From: Sphingomonadaceae bacterium
GTDB lineage: Bacteria; Pseudomonadota; Alphaproteobacteria; Sphingomonadales; Sphingomonadaceae
Assembly: GCA_019245455.1 (NCBI GenBank)
Contig: JAFARM010000025.1
Span: 1-15,089 of the forward strand
Length of the DNA: 15,089 nt
Direction of reading: 5' to 3'
Shown here: piece after piece, positions 1 to 5,557 of the stretch
How positions within the stretch are numbered: the first letter of the stretch is position 1
How the letters are laid out: each line of letters opens with the position of its first letter
Notes under the pieces: generated by a model
What the model saw: the letters and a program-made list of their open reading frames with translations, nothing else
Databases searched by the model: none
What the model was told of the DNA's origin: nothing
Program-made: the position numbers and the translations under genes

Positions 1-507
1 CCCGCCGACTTCGGCGAGGGGCTGGCGTGGATCGGCGAATGGCGCGGCGACGTGCCCCGCCTGGTCACGCGCGCCCGCGCGGCGCTCGAAGCGCTCGCTG
101 CTCACCCGCGCTGCGACGGGCGGCTGGCGGCGATCGGCTTCTGCTTCGGCGGCGCGGTGATCCTCGAGCTTGCCCGCGCCGGCACGCCGGGAATGGTTGC
201 GGGCGTCAGCTTCCACGGCGCGCTGCAGACGACGACCAAGGTTGCGCCCGGCGCGATCACGGCGAAACTGCTCGTCTGCCACGGGGCCGAGGACCCGATG
301 GCCGACTATGGCGTGCTCGGCGCCTTCCTCGGCGAGATGCGCGAGGCCGGGGCCGACTGCCAGACGATCGCCTACACCGGCGTCGTCCACAGCTTCACCA
401 ACGAGGCGCAGGACGGCAGCTTCAACCCGGCGCTGAAGTTCAACGCGGCCGCCAACCGGCGCTCGTGGCGGGCGATGGCGGCGCATTTTGAGGAAGTGTT
501 CGGGTAA
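1..507 (+). CDS. Dienelactone hydrolase family protein (5' truncated by window edge)
   Basis: The frame is open from base 1 (PADFGEGLAWIGEW...) and ends at TAA 505-507, so the start codon lies outside the window; the GTG at 52 is internal. The family comprises alpha/beta hydrolases with a Cys-Asp-His triad that open lactone rings such as dienelactone, or act as general carboxylesterases in the cytoplasm. All three elements are visible: the nucleophile Cys in GFCFGGA (codon 142-144), Asp in GAEDPMADY (codon 292-294) and His in GVVHSFTN (codon 388-390). Their spacing of about 50 and 32 residues matches the classical triad. About 168 C-terminal residues are present out of a usual 220-240, or 280-290 for forms with a signal peptide. 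The gene is convergent with the FAD oxidoreductase, with a palindromic repeat between them. The substrate cannot be told from the sequence. Confidence 0.93.
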   Translation, partial: PADFGEGLAWIGEWRGDVPRLVTRARAALEALAAHPRCDGRLAAIGFCFGGAVILELARAGTPGMVAGVSFHGALQTTTKVAPGAITAKLLVCHGAEDPMADYGVLGAFLGEMREAGADCQTIAYTGVVHSFTNEAQDGSFNPALKFNAAANRRSWRAMAAHFEEVFG

Positions 508-508
508 A

Positions 509-626
509 TCCCTCTCCCCTTGAGGGAGAGGGACAGCCGCCGCAGGCGGCAGGGTGAGGGCACGTCGCCGACTCACCCTCACCCGGGCGGCTGCGCCGCC
601 GTCCCTCTCCCTCAAGGGGAGAGGGA
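509..626. repeat. Composite palindromic intergenic repeat A
   Basis: Two perfect 26-nt inverted arms, 509-534 and 601-626, begin TCCCTCTCCCCTTGAGG on the left. Each arm is itself self-complementary (CTCTCCC/GGGAGAG). The interior carries a GC hairpin (GCCGCCGCAGGCGGC, 536-550) and GGGTGAGGG/CCCTCACCC pairing (552-560 with 576-584). It fills the whole gap between two convergent stop codons (505-507 and 632-634), so any transcript from either side would fold it. It resembles REP/BIME-type elements common in alphaproteobacterial intergenic regions and may serve as a bidirectional terminator or mRNA 3' end, although no T-tract follows the hairpins. Confidence 0.8.
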
Positions 627-631
627 GAAGG

Positions 632-1984
632 TCAGAGCCCCTCCGCCTCGACCCAGTGGGCCTGCGCCAGCCGGCGCGCCACGGTCCACACCTGTGTCCG
701 AATGTCGGGCACCGCGACGATCTCCCAGAACGCCCCGCGCGTCATCGGCCCCAGCGCGAACAGCCGCGGGTGCGCCTGCCCATTCGCCCCGACCAGCCGC
801 GACTGCGCGTCGACGTCGAGGCCGAGCCGCTGGGCGTCGGCCCGGGCGTGGCCGCTCTCGATCAGGCTTTTCAGCGCTGGCTCGGTCGAGCGGGCGAGGT
901 CGCCCTGCGGCCCGGTGCAGTTGACGATGCGGCGGACGTGCAAGGTCGCGTCGGCGTCCGCGCCGCGCGGGCGGTAGGTGACGTCGACGCCGCTGCCGCG
1001 CGGGGTATAGGCGCGCGGCTTGCCGCCGACGATCTCCAGCCGCCCGGCGGCCATCATCGCCTCGATCCGCGCCGCGACCTGCGGCGCGAGGCGGTGGCGG
1101 TGGACGTCCCACCATGGGCGGAGGTGGCGCAGGAAGCGGCTGCGCTGGTCCTCGGTCGCCGACAGCCACAGGCCCTGCGTGAACGGCCGCAGCTCGTCGA
1201 CCGCGGCGCGCCAGCCGAGCCGGTCGGCACGGGAGCGGACTTCGGCGAGGAGCGCGCTCGCCACCGTCGCCGGCTTCTCGTTGCGGTCCCCCGGCGGCCC
1301 TGGCGCGACGTGCGGGCGCGGCAGCAGGCCCCGGCGGGACAGCGCGACGATGCGCCCGGCGAACCCGGCGGCGTCGAGCGACAGCGCGACATCGACCATG
1401 GTCAGTCCGGTGCCGACGAGCAGCACCGTGTCGTCGGCGGTCAGCCCCTCGACCACCCCCGGGTCCCACGGGTCGGGCGCATAGACGTCGCCGGGCAGGG
1501 CTGCGGGATCGAGCCCCGGCGGCGGGTGCGGCGGCAGGTTGCCGACCGCGACGACGAGCGCATCGACGCGCAGCCGCTCGCCGCCGGCGAGGCCGACGGT
1601 CACGGCATCGTCGCCGACCGCGGCGCTGACCGCCTCGTCCTGAACCAGCCGCAACCGCTCGCCGGCCCGCGCCGCCGAGCGTTCGAGCAGCTCGCCGAGA
1701 TACTCGCCGTACTGCTTGCGCTGGACGAAGCTGCCGCCGTCGCCCAGCCCCCGCGCCGCGCACCAGTCGGCGAAGTGCGCCGGCCGGTCGCTGAGCGCGC
1801 TCATGTTGCCGGCGCGGACGTTCAGGAGGTGCGACGGGTGCGGCGCGGTGTACGCCGTCCCCCGCCCGAACACCGGTCGCCGCTCGATCAGCGTCGCGTG
1901 CGGCCCGGCGTGGCGCAGGATGTTGATCGCGAGCAACGAGCCGGAGAAGCCCGCGCCGACGATGGCGACCGATTTGTAGATCAT
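632..1984 (-). CDS. FAD/NAD(P)-binding oxidoreductase (COG4529, YdhS-like)
   Basis: The protein has 450 aa. The N-terminus holds a dinucleotide-binding fold, VAIVGAGFSGSLLA (residues 6-19). It is followed by ERRPVFGRGTAYTAPHPSHLLNVRAGNMSALSD (34-66), which is typical of the NAD_binding_9/COG4529 group. A second Rossmann motif, VLLVGTGLTMVDVALSL (187-203), indicates a two-dinucleotide flavoprotein; it has no membrane segments. The start at 1984 (MIYKSVAIVG) was chosen because the beta-strand of the FAD fold begins there. The in-frame extension to 2128 consists of low-complexity codons inside a palindromic repeat. No clear ribosome binding site is seen. Family members are mostly uncharacterised; some resemble ornithine/lysine N-hydroxylases and flavin monooxygenases. 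It may be the third gene of an operon with the aldo/keto reductase and the SsuD-like monooxygenase, separated from them by repeat B. It does not look like a small FMN reductase, so it should not be assumed to supply reduced flavin to its neighbour. Confidence 0.88.
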   Translation of the reverse strand: MIYKSVAIVGAGFSGSLLAINILRHAGPHATLIERRPVFGRGTAYTAPHPSHLLNVRAGNMSALSDRPAHFADWCAARGLGDGGSFVQRKQYGEYLGELLERSAARAGERLRLVQDEAVSAAVGDDAVTVGLAGGERLRVDALVVAVGNLPPHPPPGLDPAALPGDVYAPDPWDPGVVEGLTADDTVLLVGTGLTMVDVALSLDAAGFAGRIVALSRRGLLPRPHVAPGPPGDRNEKPATVASALLAEVRSRADRLGWRAAVDELRPFTQGLWLSATEDQRSRFLRHLRPWWDVHRHRLAPQVAARIEAMMAAGRLEIVGGKPRAYTPRGSGVDVTYRPRGADADATLHVRRIVNCTGPQGDLARSTEPALKSLIESGHARADAQRLGLDVDAQSRLVGANGQAHPRLFALGPMTRGAFWEIVAVPDIRTQVWTVARRLAQAHWVEAEGL

Positions 1985-2015
1985 GCGGCCAGCGCGACGC
2001 GCGCAGAGGGCGCGC

Positions 2016-2126
2016 GCCCCCACCCCGACCCTCCCCGCTCTCCGCTTCGCGGGGGGGGAGGGAGAAGAAGGTGCCTCCCTCCCCCCTCGATGCGCAGCAT
2101 CGGAGAGCGGGGAGGGACGTGGGGGC
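2016..2126. repeat. Composite palindromic intergenic repeat B
   Basis: Inverted arms CCCTCCCCGCTCTCCG (2029-2044) and CGGAGAGCGGGGAGGG (2101-2116) pair over 16 bp without mismatch. Outside them, GCCCCCAC (2016-2023) pairs with GTGGGGGC (2119-2126). Inside, a purine run containing eight consecutive G (2051-2058) and GGGAG faces CTCCCTCCCCCC (about 2075-2086). The element lies in the 162-bp gap between the SsuD-like gene and the FAD oxidoreductase gene, both on the minus strand, so it would form a strong hairpin within or at the end of that transcript. Confidence 0.75.
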
Positions 2127-2146
2127 ACGGCGCAGCCGCGGCGCCG

Positions 2147-3232
2147 TCAGAGCGGCCCATGCGTCATCCGGGGCAGCACGTGCCGGGCGAACAGGTCCGC
2201 TTCCGCCGCGTGCGGGTAGCCGGACAGGATGAACGCCTCGATGCCCATCGCCGCATAGGCGTTGAGCTTGGCCAGCACCTGGTCGGGGTCGCCGACGATG
2301 GCCGCCCCGCAGCCCGAGCGGGCGCGGCCGATGCCGGTCCACAGGTTGTCCTCGACATAGCCTTCGTTGCCTGCCGCTTCGCGCAGCTCGGCCTGGCGGC
2401 GGACGCCTTCGCTCGTCGCGTCGAGCGACTTGGCGCGGATGGCGTCGCCGGTCGCCGCGTCGAGCTTCGACAGCAGGCGCGAGGCAGCGTCGCGTGCCTC
2501 GGCCTCGGTGTCGCGGACGACGACGTGGACGCGGTAGCCGAACCTGAGGCGACGGCCGTGCGCCTCCGCGCGCGACCGCATATCGTCGATGATCGCCTGG
2601 ACCGTCGGCATGGTGTCGGGCCACATCAGGTAGACGTCGGCCGCCTTGGCCGCCGCCTCGCGCGCGTCGGGGCTGAGGCCACCGAAGTAGAGCGGGGGGC
2701 ACTTGCCCGACAGCGTCGTCACGCCGGGCGGGTCGACCTCGAAGCGGTAGTGCTCGCTGTCGACCTTCGTCCGCTCGCCGCCGAGCAGGGACTTCAGCGC
2801 CAGCATGACCTCGGTCGTGCGGGCGTAGCGCGGGGCGGACGCCAGCGTCTCGCCGGGAATGTCGCTGCTGATGATGTTTACCGTCAGCCGCGGTACGTCC
2901 GTGCCCGGCACCAGCCCGAGGATGCGATCGAGCGTCGCGATCTGGCGCGCCAGCTGCGGCGGCCACGCCTCGCCGACGCGAACCGCCATCAGCAGGCGGA
3001 TGCGGCGGGTGAGAACGGCGATCGCCGCAGCGAAGGCCGTGGTGTCGATGCCGAGCGCATAGCCGGACGGCAGCAGGATGTTGTCGAACCCGCCGCTTTC
3101 GGCCTGCAGGACGATGTCGCGGCAATGCTCCCAGCTCGACTTCAGCTTCGGGTCGGGGACGCCCAGGAACTCATAGTCGTCGTCGCACAGGGCGGAGAAC
3201 CAGCTGACTTCGGGGCCGGCGGAGGGGGTCAT
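2147..3232 (-). CDS. SsuD-like LLM-class FMNH2-dependent (alkane)sulfonate monooxygenase
   Basis: This 361-aa protein is a bacterial-luciferase-like TIM barrel (alkanal monooxygenase type). Such enzymes use FMNH2 and O2 to split a C-S bond, giving an aldehyde and sulfite. Comparison from memory with E. coli SsuD aligns well: FGYRVHVVVRDTEAEA (232-247) matches FGIRLHVIVRET, and NLWTGIGRARSGCG (296-309) and FILSGYPHAAEA (334-345) match NLWAGVGLVRGGAG and FVLSGYPHLEEA. The SsuD site residues Trp196, Arg226, His228, Arg297 and Tyr331 correspond to W204, R234, H236, R305 and Y339. SsuD Cys54 is not conserved (Leu60 here). The ATG at 3232 overlaps the upstream aldo/keto reductase stop as ATGA, which implies translational coupling. 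The substrate is uncertain; context favours a sulfonated sugar over simple alkanesulfonates. A flavin reductase partner is needed and is not seen nearby. Confidence 0.9.
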   Translation of the reverse strand: MTPSAGPEVSWFSALCDDDYEFLGVPDPKLKSSWEHCRDIVLQAESGGFDNILLPSGYALGIDTTAFAAAIAVLTRRIRLLMAVRVGEAWPPQLARQIATLDRILGLVPGTDVPRLTVNIISSDIPGETLASAPRYARTTEVMLALKSLLGGERTKVDSEHYRFEVDPPGVTTLSGKCPPLYFGGLSPDAREAAAKAADVYLMWPDTMPTVQAIIDDMRSRAEAHGRRLRFGYRVHVVVRDTEAEARDAASRLLSKLDAATGDAIRAKSLDATSEGVRRQAELREAAGNEGYVEDNLWTGIGRARSGCGAAIVGDPDQVLAKLNAYAAMGIEAFILSGYPHAAEADLFARHVLPRMTHGPL

Positions 3233-4146
3233 GGCAGCCGCTCCCCAAGGCTCGCCTCGAGGATGGCGTACCACTCGGCCCGCTCGAAGCGGACCTTGAA
3301 GGCGTCGGCCGCCTCGCGGATGCGCGCCGGGTTCTGGCTGCCGACGATCGGGATCGGCTTCGACGGGTGCGCCATGATCCAGGCGTAGGCGACGGCCGAG
3401 CGCGACACGCCGTACTTCGCGGCGTGGGCATCGAGCGCGGCACGCACCGCCGTCGTCCGGTCGTCGGCGGCATCGTCGCCGCCCAGCCGCCCCTGCCCGA
3501 GCGGCGACCAGGCGAGCACCGCGAGCCCATACTTCATCGCCCGGTCGAGCGTGCCGTCGGACAGCGGCGCGGTCGCGAGCGGCGAGAACTCCGGCTGCGT
3601 CGAGGCGAGCGGGATGTTGAGATAGCTCTTGAGCACCGCCGTCTGCGCCGGGGTGTAGTTCGACACGCCGACCGAGACGATCTTGCCCTGCAGCACCAGC
3701 TCCTCGAGCGTCGCGGCGATCTCGGCGGGGTGGGCGAGCACGTCGGGGCGGTGGATCTGCCACAGGTCGATGCGGTCGGTGCCGAGCCGCTTGAGCGACG
3801 CGTCGACCGCCTGCACGAGATACTCGGGCGACGAGTCGTAGGGGACGCCGAGGCGGATGCCGCCCTTCGACGCCAGCACCATCCGGTCGCGCAGCTCCGG
3901 CGCCTCGGCGAACACGCGGCCGAGCAGCGCTTCGGCCGCACCAAAACCGCCGGGCGCGTCGGCGCCGTAGATGTCGGCGGTGTCGAACAGGATGATCCCC
4001 GCCTCGAACGCCGCCTCGACCCCCTCGCGGGCGGCGCGGACGTCGTCGTCATTGGCGAAGCGCCACATCCCCCACGCGATCGGGCTGACGAGCATCCCGG
4101 ACTTGCCGAGCAGGCGCGGTTCGGGGCTAAGGATGATTTCGGTCAT
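3229..4146 (-). CDS. Aldo/keto reductase (YdhF/SmoB-like)
   Basis: The protein has 305 aa, a normal length for NADP(H)-dependent aldo/keto reductase TIM barrels. The catalytic tetrad is complete: Asp55 and Tyr60 in FDTADIYG, Lys94 in LASKGG, and His132 in QIHRPD. The C-terminal cofactor segment IPIVGSQNPARIREA is also present. The start at 4146 (MTEIILSPEPRLLGKSGMLVSP) was chosen because the family motif R-x-LG-x-SG follows at once; the longer open frame to 4566 only shadows the divergent Gfo/Idh gene. There is no good Shine-Dalgarno sequence and only 31 bp to the divergent start. Its TGA overlaps the ATG of the SsuD-like gene, so the two are made together. In the sulfo-SMO pathway an AKR (SmoB) reduces 6-oxo-glucose to glucose directly after the monooxygenase step, which makes that role plausible here but unproven. 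A generic sugar or aldehyde reductase is the alternative. Confidence 0.92.
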   Translation of the reverse strand: MTEIILSPEPRLLGKSGMLVSPIAWGMWRFANDDDVRAAREGVEAAFEAGIILFDTADIYGADAPGGFGAAEALLGRVFAEAPELRDRMVLASKGGIRLGVPYDSSPEYLVQAVDASLKRLGTDRIDLWQIHRPDVLAHPAEIAATLEELVLQGKIVSVGVSNYTPAQTAVLKSYLNIPLASTQPEFSPLATAPLSDGTLDRAMKYGLAVLAWSPLGQGRLGGDDAADDRTTAVRAALDAHAAKYGVSRSAVAYAWIMAHPSKPIPIVGSQNPARIREAADAFKVRFERAEWYAILEASLGERLP

Positions 4147-4177
4147 GGTGCGACCGTGTGGCACAGAGAGAATGAGA

Positions 4178-5257
4178 ATGGGAGACACGATCCGCTGGGG
4201 CATCGTCGGCACCGGCATGATGGCGATCGAGCACATCGCCAACCTCAAGCTGACGCCCGGCAGCGTCGTCACCGCGCTGGTCGACCCCGAGCCCCAGTCG
4301 ATTGCGCGGGCCGAGGCGGCGGTCGGCGGTGAGGCGCGAGTGTTCGATTCGCCGGCGGCGCTGGCGGCGAGCGGGACGGTCGACGCGGTCCTCGTCGCCT
4401 CGCCCAACTTCACCCACCACGCCGTGCTGCAGCCGCTGCTCGACGCCCGCCTCCACATCCTGTGCGAGAAGCCGCTGGCGACGACGCTCGCCGACGCGCA
4501 GGACATCGCGCGGCGGGTCGAGGGGTACGATCGCGTCTTCTGGACGGGCATGGAGTACCGCTTCATGCCGCCCGCGGCCGAGTTCGTGCGCCAGGTTCAC
4601 GGCGGCCGCGTCGGGGCGCTTCGGATGCTGTCGATCCGCGAGCACCGCTTCCCGTTCCTGGTCAAGGTCGGCGACTGGAACCGGTTCAGCCGCAACACCG
4701 GCGGGACGATGGTCGAGAAGTGCTGCCATTTCTTCGACCTGATGCGGCTGATCGTGAGGAGCGAGCCGGTGCGCGTCTTCTGTTCGGGCGGGGCCGACGT
4801 CAACCACCGCGACGAGACCTATAACGGCGAGACGCCCGACATCATCGACAACAGCTTCACCACCGTCGACTTCGCCAACGGGGTGCGGGCGATGCTCGAC
4901 CTGTCGATGTTCGCCGACGGCGCCGAGAACCAGGAGGAGATCGTCGCCGTCGGCCACGAAGCGCGGCTCGACTGCCTGATCCCCGCGGGCGAGATCGTCT
5001 TCGCCCCGCGCGTCGGCTTCATGATCCCCAAGCGCGTCGAGCGCAGCCATGTCGGCGTCGACCCCGCCGCGCTCGCGGCCGGGCAGCACCACGGCGCGAC
5101 CTTCCACCAGCACGCCGCCTTCGCTCGCGCCGTCCGGGGCGAGGGGCCGGTGATGGTCACCGCCGACGACGGCCTGCGCGCGGTGGCGATGGGGCTGGCG
5201 GCGGAGACCAGCGCGCGGGAGAAGCGGGTGGTGGAGATGAGCGAACTGGGGTTCTGA
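4178..5257 (+). CDS. Gfo/Idh/MocA family NAD(P)-dependent oxidoreductase (possible GH188-like glycosidase)
   Basis: The protein has 359 aa. The N-terminal Rossmann domain has IRWGIVGTGMMAIEH (5-19), an acidic VDPEP end of beta-2 (35-39), and the family signature LCEKPLATT (95-103) with catalytic-type Lys98. The C-terminal alpha/beta domain carries GGTMVEKCCHFFDLMR (175-190) with the conserved His184. The family oxidises or epimerises sugars and cyclitols, and some branches (GH109, GH188) are NAD+-dependent glycosidases. The start at 4178 is preferred because AGAGAG (4165-4170) sits 7 nt upstream; the in-frame ATG at 4172 is too close to that site. The gene diverges from the aldo/keto reductase/SsuD pair and lies upstream of the TonB receptor. 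A role in releasing or oxidising a sulfosugar is an inference from context; a plain sugar dehydrogenase is equally compatible with the motifs. Confidence 0.92.
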   Translation: MGDTIRWGIVGTGMMAIEHIANLKLTPGSVVTALVDPEPQSIARAEAAVGGEARVFDSPAALAASGTVDAVLVASPNFTHHAVLQPLLDARLHILCEKPLATTLADAQDIARRVEGYDRVFWTGMEYRFMPPAAEFVRQVHGGRVGALRMLSIREHRFPFLVKVGDWNRFSRNTGGTMVEKCCHFFDLMRLIVRSEPVRVFCSGGADVNHRDETYNGETPDIIDNSFTTVDFANGVRAMLDLSMFADGAENQEEIVAVGHEARLDCLIPAGEIVFAPRVGFMIPKRVERSHVGVDPAALAAGQHHGATFHQHAAFARAVRGEGPVMVTADDGLRAVAMGLAAETSAREKRVVEMSELGF

Positions 5258-5263
5258 CCCCGT

Positions 5264-5407
5264 TCCTCCCCGGAACGGGGAGGGGGACCACTCGCCTTCT
5301 TCAGGCGAATGGTGGAGGGGCCGGCCGCCACGCGACGACAGCGCGTCGCGCCGCGAGCGCCCCCTCCGTCACCGCTTCGCGGTGCCACCTCCCCGTTCCG
5401 GGGAGGA
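5264..5407. repeat. Composite palindromic intergenic repeat C
   Basis: End arms TCCTCCCCGGAACGGGGAGG (5264-5283) and CCTCCCCGTTCCGGGGAGGA (5388-5407) are perfect 20-nt inverted copies, each self-complementary (CCTCCCCG-GAA-CGGGGAGG). Inside, ACCACTCGCC (5287-5296) pairs with GGCGAATGGT (5304-5313) with a single G-T wobble. The element directly follows the Gfo/Idh stop and separates it from the receptor's leader, so it probably ends or processes the Gfo/Idh transcript. Confidence 0.8.
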
Positions 5408-5411
5408 TCTG

Positions 5412-5433
5412 AGTGTGACACTTGTGTAACACT
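5412..5433. promoter_or_regulatory. 22-bp dyad, candidate operator upstream of TonB receptor
   Basis: Half-sites AGTGTGACAC (5412-5421) and GTGTAACACT (5424-5433) flank a central TT and are inverted with one mismatch out of ten. It stands out as AT-richer than its surroundings, lies immediately after repeat C and 124 bp before the receptor ATG, and is unrelated to the GC-rich repeat arms. This is the size and symmetry of a site bound by a dimeric repressor or activator (LacI, GntR, TetR or MarR type). No regulator gene is present in the window, so the binding protein is unknown. Confidence 0.5.
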
Positions 5434-5469
5434 GTCGCTGCAACATCCGCTTCGCCGCATCGCACAATT

Positions 5470-5496
5470 GCTTTGGCGACGCCGCCGCGCCAAAGC
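5470..5496 (+). promoter_or_regulatory. Leader hairpin before TonB receptor
   Basis: GCTTTGGCG (5470-5478) and CGCCAAAGC (5488-5496) form a perfect 9-bp stem with a 9-nt loop, 61 bp upstream of the receptor start. If the transcript begins near the dyad at 5412-5433, this folds in the 5' untranslated leader. It could be an mRNA-stability or attenuation element or a second protein site. No T-tract follows, so an intrinsic terminator is unlikely. The remainder of 5258-5557 holds repeat C, the dyad and no credible gene. Confidence 0.4.
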
Positions 5497-5557
5497 GCCA
5501 GACGAGACCAGGCCGGCAGGGCGCTCGCCCGCAGCCGCCGGTCATGGGGAGGATCAC

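Noticed and set aside
52..54. GTG as start of the dienelactone hydrolase
   Set aside because: The frame is open to base 1 with plausible hydrolase residues, and the protein would be too short; the gene is cut by the window edge.
1985..2128. Upstream extension of the FAD oxidoreductase
   Set aside because: The extra codons fall inside palindromic repeat B and precede the first strand of the FAD-binding fold, so they are unlikely to be translated.
554..3388. 944-codon plus-strand open frame
   Set aside because: It lies antisense to three well-supported genes and its translation is Arg/Ala/Asp-rich with no fold signature. Long antisense frames are expected in GC-rich coding DNA.
4148..4164. 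Same operator as the 5412-5433 dyad
   Set aside because: The half-sites share only GTGYGAC and the spacing between halves differs (3 versus 6 nt), so a common regulator is not supported.
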